Assembly (NCBI RefSeq): GCF_001263205.1
Contig: NZ_CP012333.1
Coordinates: forward strand, 992,001-1,056,000
From: Labilithrix luteola
GTDB taxonomy: Bacteria > Myxococcota_A > Polyangia > Polyangiales > Polyangiaceae
Reading direction: 5' to 3'
Length of the DNA stretch: 64,000 nt
Shown here: one piece after another, positions 40,892 through 49,910 of the stretch
Layout: each line of letters begins with the position of its first letter
Numbering within the stretch: position 1 is the first letter of the stretch
Made by a program: the position numbers and the translations under genes
The notes under the pieces: generated by a model
Database searches by the model: none
The model's input: the letters and a program-made list of their open reading frames with translations, nothing else
Told to the model about the DNA's origin: nothing

Positions 40892-42520
40892 TCAGGTCTG
40901 CGCCTGACGCATGCCCGGCGCCTCGCGGCCCGTCGACGAAACGTACTCGTCGTAGGTACCACCATACACGCGCGGCCCGTCCTTCGAGAGCTCGAGCACA
41001 CGGGTGGCGATGGCGCGGAGGAAGTTACGATCGTGGGAGACGAAGACGATCGTGCCTTCGTAGGTCGCGAGCGCCTTCACGAGCGCGCGCTTGGTCACGA
41101 TGTCGAGATGGTTGGTGGGCTCGTCGAGGACGAGGAGGTTCGGCGCGTCGAAGAGGATCTTCGCCAGCGCCAAGCGCGCCTTCTCGCCACCGGAGAGGAT
41201 GCGGATGGGCTTTTCGTGGTCGTCGCCGTGGAAGCCGAAGGCGCCGGCGAGCGAGCGGAGCGTGCCGAGGTTCGTGGTCGGCGAATGGGCCACGAGCTCC
41301 TCGATGACCGTGCGATCGGCCGAGAGCTGCTCCATCTGGTGCTGCGCGAAGTAGCCCATGGTGACGGAGGCACCGATGCCGACGGCCCCCGCGTCCGGCG
41401 TGAGGCCGCCCGCGATCATCTTGAGGAGGGTCGTCTTGCCGGAGCCGTTCTCGCCCATGACGGCCCAGCGCTCGTTGCGGCGCACGAGGAGGCTCGTGCC
41501 GCCGTGGACGACCTTCTCGCCGTACTTCTTGGCAACGCCCTCGACCTTGATGACGTCGTCACCGCTGCGCGCGGCCTTCTTGAAGTCGAAGGTTTTCTCG
41601 ATCACGCGGCGCGGCGGCTCGATCTTCTCGATCTTGTCGAGCTTCTTCACGCGCGACTGGACCTGCGCGGCGTGGCTCGCACGGGCCTTGAAGCGCTCGA
41701 TGAACGCCTTCTCCTTGGCGAGCATCGCCTGCTGGCGCTCGTACTGCGCTTCGTACTGCGCGGCGGCGATCGCGCGCTGCGCTTCGTAGAACTCGTAGTC
41801 GCCGGAGTACGACTTGATGTCGCCAGCGTCGATTTCGATGATCTTCTTCACGACGCGATTCATGACGTCGCGGTCGTGGCAGGTCATCAGAACCGCGCCC
41901 TGGTAATCGCGGAGGAAGCCCTCGAGCCAGAGGATCGACTCGATGTCGAGGTAGTTGGTGGGCTCGTCGAGCAGGAGCACTTCGGGGCGCGCGAGGAGGA
42001 TCTGCGCGAGCGCCACGCGCATCTTCCAACCGCCGGAGAGGTTGCCAACGTCACCGGCGACGAACGCCGGCGAGAAGCCGAGGCCGGCGAGAATCGCCTG
42101 GGCTCGCGCCTCGAGGTCGTAACCGCCGAGCTCCTGGAAGCGTGCTTGAACTTCGCCGTAGCGCTCGACCGCGTCCGCGAAGTCGGGTGACTCGTGGTCG
42201 TTGAGCTTGGCTTCGAGGTCTTTGAGCTCTTCCCCGAGACGGCCGGCCTCGCCCGCGCCCGAGAGCGTTTCGGCGAGCACGCTGCGCCCCTTGAGGTCGC
42301 CCACGTCCTGCCTGAAATACCCGATCGTGATGCGCTTGGGCCGGTCGACGATGCCGTCGTCAGGCTGCTCCTCGCCCGTGATAAGGCGGAAGATCGTGCT
42401 CTTACCGGCGCCGTTGGGACCGACGAGCCCGACCTTCTCTCCCGGGCCTAGAAAAAACGAGGCCTCGACGAAGAGGATCTGCCCACCGTACTGCTTGGAA
42501 ACGTTCGAAATCGAAATCAT
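40892..42520 (-). CDS. ABC-F family ATPase
   Basis: A 542-aa protein with two complete ABC domains and no membrane segment: Walker A GPNGAGKST (~residues 36-44) and GENGSGKTT, signatures LSGGWKMRVALAQILL and LSGGEKARLALAKILF, Walker B plus Glu in LLLDEPTNYLD and LVLDEPTNHLD. The ~80-residue linker (YEAQYERQQAMLAKEKAFIERFKARASHAAQVQSR) is the P-site tRNA-interaction motif type seen in YbiT/EttA/Uup. Such ATPases act on the ribosome. It is not a transport ATPase for the permease pair at 42.6 kb, from which it diverges. Confidence 0.93.
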   Translation of the reverse strand: MISISNVSKQYGGQILFVEASFFLGPGEKVGLVGPNGAGKSTIFRLITGEEQPDDGIVDRPKRITIGYFRQDVGDLKGRSVLAETLSGAGEAGRLGEELKDLEAKLNDHESPDFADAVERYGEVQARFQELGGYDLEARAQAILAGLGFSPAFVAGDVGNLSGGWKMRVALAQILLARPEVLLLDEPTNYLDIESILWLEGFLRDYQGAVLMTCHDRDVMNRVVKKIIEIDAGDIKSYSGDYEFYEAQRAIAAAQYEAQYERQQAMLAKEKAFIERFKARASHAAQVQSRVKKLDKIEKIEPPRRVIEKTFDFKKAARSGDDVIKVEGVAKKYGEKVVHGGTSLLVRRNERWAVMGENGSGKTTLLKMIAGGLTPDAGAVGIGASVTMGYFAQHQMEQLSADRTVIEELVAHSPTTNLGTLRSLAGAFGFHGDDHEKPIRILSGGEKARLALAKILFDAPNLLVLDEPTNHLDIVTKRALVKALATYEGTIVFVSHDRNFLRAIATRVLELSKDGPRVYGGTYDEYVSSTGREAPGMRQAQT

Positions 42521-42588
42521 CGGTCGCGGCGCAGGCTCTTAGCACGCCGCGCGCGGTTCGGCTGCGATATGCCCTATAGTTCGCCGCC

Positions 42589-44115
42589 ATGTTCGTAGGT
42601 CTCGCCTTCGCCGTTCGTCGCGCGATGTGGGCGATCCCTACGCTCTTCGGCGTGAGCTTCGTCGTCTTCCTCCTGACGACCTTGCTCCCCGATCCCGGGG
42701 GAAAAGCCGCCAGAAACGACGTTCCGGCGCGCCTCCAGGAGGACGACCTCCGGCGCGCCAGGTTTCTCGATCTCCCTCGTTTCTTCAACGTCACGCCACA
42801 GGACGTAAGGTCGAGGGTCGACGCGTGCGTGGCCCACATCGTCACGAACGACGACGACGCCGTGTACTGCGAGCGGCGCCTCGCCCAGATCGGCGGCGCC
42901 GGCCTGCCCTACCTCCTCCCTCGTCTCGACGACATCCCCCCGGCCGAGCGCGGGCGGATCGCCATGGCCCTCGCCCCCGTCGCGCGTCGCATGGCCGTCG
43001 GCGACGACGCCGACTTCGAGACGCCGGAGCGCGCCGCGCTGTTCTGGTCGCGGTTCTGGGAAGATCGCTCGATCGACTTCACCGAGCCGGCGGTGCGTCG
43101 GGCTGTCAGCCGCTTCGTCGCGCGGAACAGAGAGCTTCTCGGCGAAGAGCTGAAGCTCGTCGACACGTTCGCGCTCCAAGAGGTGGTCGCGAACCTGCGC
43201 ACCACCAAAGATCCGGCGGTGATCTTCCGATTGACGCGCATCCTCTCGCACGTGACCGGCCGTGACGCCGTCGTCCCCGTGGACGCCGAGCCGTCGCGTT
43301 CACGGGCCGTCGTACAGGAGTGGCTCTCGTGGTGGTACGTGCACGAGACCGACTACGTCACGCTGAAGGGCGAGGAGAAGGTCCTCGCGAGCATCGCGCA
43401 GACGCGTTACGCGAAGTGGGTGCTCGGTGCCGTGACGGGCCAGCTCGGTCTGTCCACGCGTGACGGTGCCCCTGTGTTCGACAAGCTCCTCGCACGGGCT
43501 CCGGTGACGCTCGGCATGGCGCTCGTGGCGCTGCTACTCGCCGGCGCCATCGCCATACCGCTCGGCGTGTGGACCGCGTGGCGACGCGGGCATCCATTCG
43601 ATATCGCCACGGGCGCCGTGCTCCTCACGCTCTATTCGATTCCGACGTTCCTCGTGGCGCAGCTTCTCTCCACGTTCGCACGCGCAAACGATCCTCTCGT
43701 GTTGCCCGTCCTCGCGCTCACCACCGTTTCACTGTCGGTGATGACGCAGCAGCAGCGCGCATCGATGCTCGAAGCACTCGGCGAAGACTACGTCCGAACG
43801 GCGCGCGCGAAGGGCGCTCGAACGCTTCGCGTGGCCGTCGTCCATGCGCTTCGAAATGCGCTCGTTCCCACGGTCACGCTCGTCGGAGTGCAGCTCCCGG
43901 CGCTCATCGGCGCGGCGTTCGTCGTCGAAGAAGTCTTCGACGTGCACGGCATGGGATGGGAGACGCTCCGGGCGATCGAAGCGCGCGACGCCGCGTGGAT
44001 CGTCGCCGTCACGCTCCTCTGTGCGGTCGTCACCACCGCCAGCCTCGTTCTCAGCGACGTCGCCTACGGCATCCTCGACCCTCGCGTGCGCGAGCAGCAG
44101 ATGGGGAGACGCTGA
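42589..44115 (+). CDS. OppB/DppB-type ABC transporter permease with large insertion
   Basis: A 508-aa permease. N-terminal TM helix (IPTLFGVSFVVFLLTTLLP) and a C-terminal block of five TM helices with the EAA coupling loop EDYVRTARAKGARTLRVAVVHALRNAL, ending in VTLLCAVVTTASLVLSDVAYGILDPRVR as in the peptide/nickel family. Between them lie about 220 extra residues (~40-265) that are extracytoplasmic and helical, partly HEAT-like (AGLPYLLPRLDDIPPAERGRIAMAL), absent from ordinary ~310-aa OppB proteins. Substrate unknown. It overlaps into the next gene without gap (TGAGTG). Confidence 0.88.
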   Translation: MFVGLAFAVRRAMWAIPTLFGVSFVVFLLTTLLPDPGGKAARNDVPARLQEDDLRRARFLDLPRFFNVTPQDVRSRVDACVAHIVTNDDDAVYCERRLAQIGGAGLPYLLPRLDDIPPAERGRIAMALAPVARRMAVGDDADFETPERAALFWSRFWEDRSIDFTEPAVRRAVSRFVARNRELLGEELKLVDTFALQEVVANLRTTKDPAVIFRLTRILSHVTGRDAVVPVDAEPSRSRAVVQEWLSWWYVHETDYVTLKGEEKVLASIAQTRYAKWVLGAVTGQLGLSTRDGAPVFDKLLARAPVTLGMALVALLLAGAIAIPLGVWTAWRRGHPFDIATGAVLLTLYSIPTFLVAQLLSTFARANDPLVLPVLALTTVSLSVMTQQQRASMLEALGEDYVRTARAKGARTLRVAVVHALRNALVPTVTLVGVQLPALIGAAFVVEEVFDVHGMGWETLRAIEARDAAWIVAVTLLCAVVTTASLVLSDVAYGILDPRVREQQMGRR

Positions 44116-45105
44116 GTGAGCGCGATGCCCGGCATGCCCTTCGAAGGAAGCCACGCGGTGCGCGCCCGCTCGCGTGCTCTGGCGATGCTCGTCGCCGCGT
44201 TCTTCGTGCTGGTCGCCATCTTCGCCGACATGCTGGCGAGCGACCTGCCCATCGCCTGCAAGACGCAAGGCCACGTGTGGCTCTTTCCGAACGTCACGCA
44301 GCCCGCCGCGCTGACGGCGATGAGCCGCGAGGAGCGCGAACGAGAGACCACGTGGTCGATTCGTCCGCTCGTCTCGTGGGGACCGCAAACCATCGACGAG
44401 CGTCCCGAGGCCGTCTTGCGGGGCCCTTGGGCCATCTCCGGTCATCCACTCGGCACCGATCGCAGCGCGCGTGACGTCTTCGCACGGCTCGTGCACGGCA
44501 CGCGGAGCTACCTGGTGTTCGCACTCGCCGCGGTGATGGTGTCGCTCACCTTCGGCGTCATCTTCGGCGGCGCCGCCGGCATGTTCGGAGGCGCGAGCGA
44601 TGCCCTGGTGTCACGCGCGGTCGAGACGATCTCGGCCTTCCCCTCCCTCGTGCTCGTGCTCGGCATCATGGCCGCCGTGCCGCGCCCCACACTGACCACA
44701 CTCTTCGGGGCGATCGCCCTCACGCGATGGCCGGAGGTCGCGCGCCTCGTGCGCGCCGAGGTCATGCGGGTGGCCACGCGCGACTACGTCATGTCCGCCC
44801 GCGCACTCGGAGCATCGCCGATGCGTATTCTGCGCAAGCACGTGGTGCCGAACATGCGCGGTCAAGTCACGGCGCTCGGCGCCTTCGGCGTACCGGCGGT
44901 CATTCTCGTCGAAGCGTCGCTCGACTTCCTCCGCATCGGCGGAGGCGAGGGCGCGTCGTGGGGCGAGACGATGAGCGAGTTCCGCGACGCGCCTCACGCC
45001 TGGTGGCTGCTTGCGTTCCCCGGGGCCTTGCTGTTCGTGATGATCGTGGCGATGAACGTGGTGGGTGAGGCTCGGCGCGCAAGCTACGATCCGCGCGGAA
45101 GGTAG
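44116..45105 (+). CDS. OppC/DppC-type ABC transporter permease
   Basis: A 329-aa permease starting at GTG 44116 right at the stop of the OppB-type gene. N-terminal TM (AMLVAAFFVLVAIFADML), an extracytoplasmic loop, GTDRSARDVFARLVHGTRSYLVFALAA typical of the family, and the EAA loop TRDYVMSARALGASPMRILRKHVVPNM, followed by three more helices. With the preceding gene it would form the channel of a peptide-type importer. No substrate-binding protein or OppD/OppF ATPase is in the neighbourhood; the next gene, nine bases away, is PEP carboxylase. Confidence 0.9.
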   Translation: MSAMPGMPFEGSHAVRARSRALAMLVAAFFVLVAIFADMLASDLPIACKTQGHVWLFPNVTQPAALTAMSREERERETTWSIRPLVSWGPQTIDERPEAVLRGPWAISGHPLGTDRSARDVFARLVHGTRSYLVFALAAVMVSLTFGVIFGGAAGMFGGASDALVSRAVETISAFPSLVLVLGIMAAVPRPTLTTLFGAIALTRWPEVARLVRAEVMRVATRDYVMSARALGASPMRILRKHVVPNMRGQVTALGAFGVPAVILVEASLDFLRIGGGEGASWGETMSEFRDAPHAWWLLAFPGALLFVMIVAMNVVGEARRASYDPRGR

Positions 45106-45114
45106 AGGTTCGAC

Positions 45115-47841
45115 ATGGCGAACGAGGGGGGCGAAGGCGCGAAGGGGGCAGTTCGCACGGAGAATGCAAGCGGGAGCCCCATGGCCGACCCCGCCGCCGC
45201 CCTGCGCAAGGACATTTCGGACCTCGGCCACATGCTTGGCGACACCCTCGTCGAGCAAGAGGGCGTCGGACTGCTCGAGCTCGAGGAGTCCATCCGCGCA
45301 CTCGCCAAGGAGCGCCGCAAGAAAGGTCGCCGCGGGCCAGCCGCCGCACGCATGCAGGCGCTCATCGAAGGGCTCGACACGAAGACGGCCGAACGCGTTG
45401 CGCGCGCGTTCACGCACTACTTCCAGCTCGTCAATCTCTCCGAGCAGCACCACCGAACGCGACGCCGGCACGAGCACGCGCGCCAAGGCGACCTGCAGCT
45501 CGGCTCGTTCGAGCGCGAGATTGCGCTCGTCGCGAAGAGCGTCCCTCGCGACGCGTTCGAGGCGCTGCTGGCGCGTACGTCCGTCGAGCTCGTCTTCACC
45601 GCGCACCCCAGTGAAGCGCAGAGGCGTACGGTGCTCGACAAGGAGCGGCACGTCGCCCACTTGCTCGTGCGACGCGACCGACTCGACGCCACGCCGGCGC
45701 AGAACGAGGAGCTCACCCTCGCCTTGCGCGAGGAGATCACCACGCTCTGGCAGACCGACGAGCTCCGCACCGTTCGCCCGCGCGTCGGCGAGGAAGTGAA
45801 GAACACGCTCTTCTACCTCGAAGAGGTGCTCTTTCCGTTGATTCCCAAGTTCTACGCCGAGCTCGAACACGCAGCGCGTAAGGCATACGGCGAAGGCGTC
45901 CGCATTCCGTGCATCCTGCACTTTGGCTCGTGGGTCGGCGCCGACATGGACGGCAACCCGAACGTCACCCCGGAGGTCGCCCTCGACACGGCGTACGCGC
46001 AGGCCGCGCGCGTGGTGGGCCTCTATTTGCGGGAGATCGACGCTCTGGGCGCCGCCCTCTCACAGAGCACCCGTCGCACGACGGTGAGCGAAGAGCTCGT
46101 CCAATCGATCGCCAAAGACGCCGAAGCTCTCCCCGAGCTGGCAACCGAGCTCGCGTCCGTCGCGCGCGAGGAGCCGTACCGCAAGAAGCTTCGCTTCATG
46201 AAGGCGCGCCTCGAGGCAAGACACGAGCATCTCGTGGAGGCCCGACGCCGCGGGGGCCCCTTTCTCGAGCTCCCGTCGTATGCGTATGCCTCGCCCGGAG
46301 CGCTGCTCGCCGATCTCGACGTCATCGCTCGCTCGCTCGACGAGAACCGCGGTGCGCTCGCCGGAAGAAGGCGCGTGTGCGGCCTGCGCCGCCAAATCGA
46401 GACCTTCGGTTTCCATCTCGCCAAGCTCGACGTGCGCGTCCCCGCCGCCTGGGTTCGTGAAGCCGTCGTGGGCGACCTGCTGAAGCCCGAAAAGGGCCCC
46501 GGCATCCGCGCGATGGAGGCCGTCGCGAACATCCAGAAGATCACCGCGGGCCAGGGCGCCGAGTCGTTCATCCTCAGCATGTCGCACGGCGCCGACGACA
46601 TGCGTGCGTCCCTGGTTCTCGCGCGGGCCTGTGGTCTTTATCGCCCCAAGGAGGGCGTTGCCACCGTCTCGATCGTGCCGCTCTTCGAGATGCTCGACGA
46701 TCTCGAACGCGCCGCCGCGGAGGTCGAACGCGCCTCGCAGGCGCCCGAATACCGCGAGTACCTGGCGCTGCGCGGCAACCTGCAGGAGCTGATGGTCGGC
46801 TACTCCGACTCCAACAAGGACGCCGGCATTCTCTCGTCGTCCTTCGCGCTCTACCGCGCGCAGCAAGAGCTCGTCGAGGTTGCCAAGCGGAACGACTTGA
46901 AGCTGAAGATCTTCCACGGACGCGGCGGTTCGATCGGGCGCGGCGGCGGTCCTTCGCAGCGCGCCATCGAGAGCCTGCCGACCGGCGCCATCGACGGACG
47001 CTTCAAGCTCACGGAGCAAGGCGAGGTGCTCGGCTGGAAGTACCTCCTCTCGGAGATCGCCGAGCGCAATCTCGAGGTGACGACGAGCGGCGTCCTTCGC
47101 GCATCGAGCGATACCGGCGCGCCCGACGTGCAGCGCGAATTCGAAGCGGCCTTCGTCGACGTCGCGCACGACAGCCTCGAGGCCTATCGCACGCTCGTCC
47201 ATGATTCGAACTTCGTGCGGTACTACGAGGAGTCGACGCCGCTCGACGAGATCGCGATGCTCAACATCGGCTCGCGCCCCGCGCATCGCAAAGATCAGGG
47301 GCAGCGGCGCCTCGAAGATCTCCGCGCCATCCCCTGGGTGTTCGCCTGGACCCAGTCGCGCCAGCTCGTCCCCGGCTGGTTCGGCGCAGGCCGCGCGCTC
47401 ACACGGCTCATCGCCAAGCGCGGCGTCGAGTTCGTCCGGAGCATGCGCGAGAAGTGGCCCTTCTTCGCCTCGACCCTCGAAGCCATCGCGGTCTCCCTCG
47501 CCGTCGCCGACATGGACATCGCCGGACGCTATGCGTCGCTCGTCCGCGACCGCGCCCTCGCCCGCCGGCTCTTCACCCGGATTGCGCTCGACCACGGCCG
47601 TGCTGTCCGCGCGATTCGGAGGATCTTCGATCAGAGCACGCTGCTCGGGCACGCCCCGACGCTCGAGCGCTCGATCGCCCTACGCAATCCGTACGTCGAC
47701 CCGCTGAGCTTCATCCAGATCGAGCTCCTCCGCCGGAAACGCGCGGCGACAAGTCCCTCTCCGCAGGCCGAAACCGAGCTCGAACGGGCCGTCCTTTTGA
47801 CCATCAACGGTATCGCCGCCGGATTGCGGAACACGGGCTAG
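45115..47841 (+). CDS. ppc: Phosphoenolpyruvate carboxylase
   Basis: A 908-aa enzyme of full length, converting PEP and bicarbonate to oxaloacetate to refill the citric-acid cycle. Catalytic blocks: VFTAHPSEAQRRT (His164, equivalent of E. coli His138), GSWVGADMDGNPNVT, GYSDSNKDAGILSS, the glycine loop FHGRGGSIGRGGGPSQRAIESLP, and the extreme C-terminal RNTG. GGAAGGTAGAGG precedes ATG 45115. It follows the permease pair by nine bases. Allosteric control cannot be read from the sequence. Confidence 0.97.
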   Translation: MANEGGEGAKGAVRTENASGSPMADPAAALRKDISDLGHMLGDTLVEQEGVGLLELEESIRALAKERRKKGRRGPAAARMQALIEGLDTKTAERVARAFTHYFQLVNLSEQHHRTRRRHEHARQGDLQLGSFEREIALVAKSVPRDAFEALLARTSVELVFTAHPSEAQRRTVLDKERHVAHLLVRRDRLDATPAQNEELTLALREEITTLWQTDELRTVRPRVGEEVKNTLFYLEEVLFPLIPKFYAELEHAARKAYGEGVRIPCILHFGSWVGADMDGNPNVTPEVALDTAYAQAARVVGLYLREIDALGAALSQSTRRTTVSEELVQSIAKDAEALPELATELASVAREEPYRKKLRFMKARLEARHEHLVEARRRGGPFLELPSYAYASPGALLADLDVIARSLDENRGALAGRRRVCGLRRQIETFGFHLAKLDVRVPAAWVREAVVGDLLKPEKGPGIRAMEAVANIQKITAGQGAESFILSMSHGADDMRASLVLARACGLYRPKEGVATVSIVPLFEMLDDLERAAAEVERASQAPEYREYLALRGNLQELMVGYSDSNKDAGILSSSFALYRAQQELVEVAKRNDLKLKIFHGRGGSIGRGGGPSQRAIESLPTGAIDGRFKLTEQGEVLGWKYLLSEIAERNLEVTTSGVLRASSDTGAPDVQREFEAAFVDVAHDSLEAYRTLVHDSNFVRYYEESTPLDEIAMLNIGSRPAHRKDQGQRRLEDLRAIPWVFAWTQSRQLVPGWFGAGRALTRLIAKRGVEFVRSMREKWPFFASTLEAIAVSLAVADMDIAGRYASLVRDRALARRLFTRIALDHGRAVRAIRRIFDQSTLLGHAPTLERSIALRNPYVDPLSFIQIELLRRKRAATSPSPQAETELERAVLLTINGIAAGLRNTG

Positions 47842-47910
47842 GCTCTCTTGGCCCCCTCCCACGACCGCGGGGCTTGGTTCTGGACGGGGGATGAGTTACG
47901 GGTGCGTAAC

Positions 47911-48654
47911 ATGCACATCTTCGGTGGATCCAGGGGTCCCGGCGGCAGCCCGGGCGGTGCAGGTGGAGCTGGCGGGGCCGGTGGTGCTGGCGGGGCTGGC
48001 GGGCCTGGCGGCAAGGGCACCATCCCCTACGTCACGGAGCGGGATTTCGAGCAGCAAGTTCTGCTCAGCGAGGTCCCCGTGCTCGTGGAGTTCATGACCG
48101 AATGGTCGCAGCCCTGCCAGGCCATCGCCCCCGAGGTCGAGGCGTTCGCCAAGGAGATGGAGGGCAAGCTCCGCGTGGTGAAGGTCGACATCGAGAAGTC
48201 CCAGATGCTCGCGCGGCAGCTGCGGCTCCAGTCGGTCCCCACGTTCATGCTCTTCGTCGATCAGCGCCTCGGTGACGCGCAGGTCGGGCCGCTCAACAAG
48301 AAGCAGCTCCGCGCGATGGTCGAGCCGTTCCTTCCGCGCCAGGAAGGCGCGCTCAAGGCGCGCGAGCTCGCCGAGCTCTTGAAGCAAGGCGTGGTCGCCG
48401 CCGTCGACGTGCGCGATGCCGGCGCTTTCGGGCGCGCTCACATCCCGGGTGCGAAGAACATCCCCGCCGAAGAACTCGGCGGCCGTCTCGCCGAGCTCTA
48501 CATGCTCGCGGGGCAGCCCGTCCTCTACGATCGCTCCGGCGACAAGGTGAAGGACCTCGCCACCACAATGGCCGAGCAGGGCACGCCCGTCGCCTTCCTC
48601 GAAGGCGGATTCCTCTCCTGGGAAGCCGAAGGCCTGCCGATCGAACGCGGCTGA
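47911..48654 (+). CDS. Thioredoxin-rhodanese fusion with both catalytic Cys sites degenerate
   Basis: A 247-aa protein. After a ~35-residue Gly-rich N-terminus (GGAGGAGGAGGAGGPGG), residues ~38-145 have a thioredoxin fold with YVTERDFEQQVL, VPVLVEFMTEWSQPCQAIAP and the cis-Pro SVPTF; the usual WCxxC is WSQPC, leaving only the second Cys (Cys69). Residues ~150-245 form a rhodanese domain (AAVDVRDAGAFGRAHIPGAKNIP, FLEGGFLSWEAEGLP), whose active-site Cys is replaced by Asp207 in VLYDRSGDKV. Classic disulphide reductase or sulphurtransferase activity is therefore unlikely; it may be a scaffold, chaperone or monothiol variant. The ATG at 47911 has no strong SD. Confidence 0.85.
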   Translation: MHIFGGSRGPGGSPGGAGGAGGAGGAGGAGGPGGKGTIPYVTERDFEQQVLLSEVPVLVEFMTEWSQPCQAIAPEVEAFAKEMEGKLRVVKVDIEKSQMLARQLRLQSVPTFMLFVDQRLGDAQVGPLNKKQLRAMVEPFLPRQEGALKARELAELLKQGVVAAVDVRDAGAFGRAHIPGAKNIPAEELGGRLAELYMLAGQPVLYDRSGDKVKDLATTMAEQGTPVAFLEGGFLSWEAEGLPIERG

Positions 48655-48711
48655 CCGGCTTCACGGCGCGAGCGCAGCGCATGCGGCACAGGCGATGCAG
48701 CCGTGCGCGGC

Positions 48712-49788
48712 ATGTCGTCCGACCTCACGCGCCGCAAGTTCATCGGTCTTGCTGCCGCCGGTCTCGCGCTGGCGGCGTGCAAGGCTCGTAAAAAGGAAGA
48801 CGTTCCGAAGAGCCCCCATCCCGGCGCGCCGGTCGAGGGGGCAACGCAGCTTCCCGCGGCTCCGACGAGCGCCCAGCAGATGCCCATGCGGCCACTCGGA
48901 AGCACGGGCGCGATGGTTTCGCTCGTCGGCCTCGGCGGCTTCCACATCGGCCTGCCGAAAGAGGAGGACGAGGGCATCCGCCTGATCCGCACCGCGCTCG
49001 ACCACGGCATCAACTTCCTCGACAACTGCTGGGACTACAACGGCGGACGCAGCGAGGAGCGCATGGGCAAGGCGCTCGAAGGCGGCTATCGCGATCGCGC
49101 CTTCTTGATGACGAAGCTCGACGGACGCACGCGCGAGGCCGCGCAAGCGCAGCTCGAACAATCGCTGAAGCGGCTACGCACGGACCGCATCGACCTCGTG
49201 CAGATCCACGAGGTGATCCGCATGACCGATCCGGCTCGCGTGTTCGCTCCCGGCGGCGCCATCGAAGCGCTCGTGCAGGCGAAACAGGCCGGCAAGCTGC
49301 GATTCATCGGCTTCACCGGACACAAGGTTCCGGAGATCCACCTCGCGATGCTGAAGACCGCCGACGAGCACGGCTTCCGCTTCGACGCGGTGCAGATGCC
49401 CCTCAACGTGATGGATGCTCATTACAAGAGCTTCGAAAAGAAGGTCTTGCCCGTCTTGCTCGAGAAGAAGATGGGCGTGCTCGGCATGAAGGCCCTCGGA
49501 TCGGGCATCTTGCTCGAAAGCCACACGGTGTCGGCCGTCGAGTGCCTGCACTACGCGATGAACTTGCCGACCTCGACGGTCATCACCGGCTGCGAGACCA
49601 TGGGCGTTCTCCAGCAAGCGATCGGCGCGGCCCTCTCGTTCCAGCCCCTCGACAAGCAGCGCGTGGCCACGCTCCTCGCGAGCACGGCGGCCGCCGCGAG
49701 CGACGGCAAGTACGAGAAGTTCAAAACGACCGAACGCTTCGACGGGACGGCCAGGAATCCGCGCTGGCTCGAGGGGCCCTCCATCTGA
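48712..49788 (+). CDS. Aldo/keto reductase, Tat-type lipoprotein
   Basis: A 358-aa protein. Signal: TRRKFIGLAAAGLALAAC-KAR, a twin-arginine motif ending in a lipobox (Cys23), then a linker. The AKR barrel follows: GLGGFHIGLP, NFLDNCWDYNGGRSEERMGKAL (Asp, Tyr), MTKLDGR (Lys), DLVQIHEVIR (His) and STVITGCETM; the catalytic tetrad is intact. Family members reduce carbonyls with NAD(P)H in the cytoplasm; an exported lipoprotein form suggests another cofactor or substrate, as NADPH is not available outside. Start at ATG 48712, GTG 48703 also possible. It precedes the diiron monooxygenase operon by 122 bp. Confidence 0.88.
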   Translation: MSSDLTRRKFIGLAAAGLALAACKARKKEDVPKSPHPGAPVEGATQLPAAPTSAQQMPMRPLGSTGAMVSLVGLGGFHIGLPKEEDEGIRLIRTALDHGINFLDNCWDYNGGRSEERMGKALEGGYRDRAFLMTKLDGRTREAAQAQLEQSLKRLRTDRIDLVQIHEVIRMTDPARVFAPGGAIEALVQAKQAGKLRFIGFTGHKVPEIHLAMLKTADEHGFRFDAVQMPLNVMDAHYKSFEKKVLPVLLEKKMGVLGMKALGSGILLESHTVSAVECLHYAMNLPTSTVITGCETMGVLQQAIGAALSFQPLDKQRVATLLASTAAAASDGKYEKFKTTERFDGTARNPRWLEGPSI

Positions 49789-49910
49789 TCACGAGTACGA
49801 GAGGTCAGGGACGATGTCGGACCTCAAGCGGGGCCGTTTTTGCCTATGACGGTCGCGACATTCCGCCCGGGCATGGACGCCACGTTGCGAGCGCGCAAGA
49901 ATGGGCCGAA

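Noticed and set aside
40892..45105. ABC-F gene as the ATPase of the neighbouring permease pair
   Set aside because: ABC-F proteins are soluble ribosome-acting ATPases with the linker seen here, and the genes are divergent.
47935..48010. Gly-rich tract read as a collagen-like domain
   Set aside because: The pattern is GGA/GGP repeats, not G-X-Y triplets with Pro at X; treated as a flexible linker.
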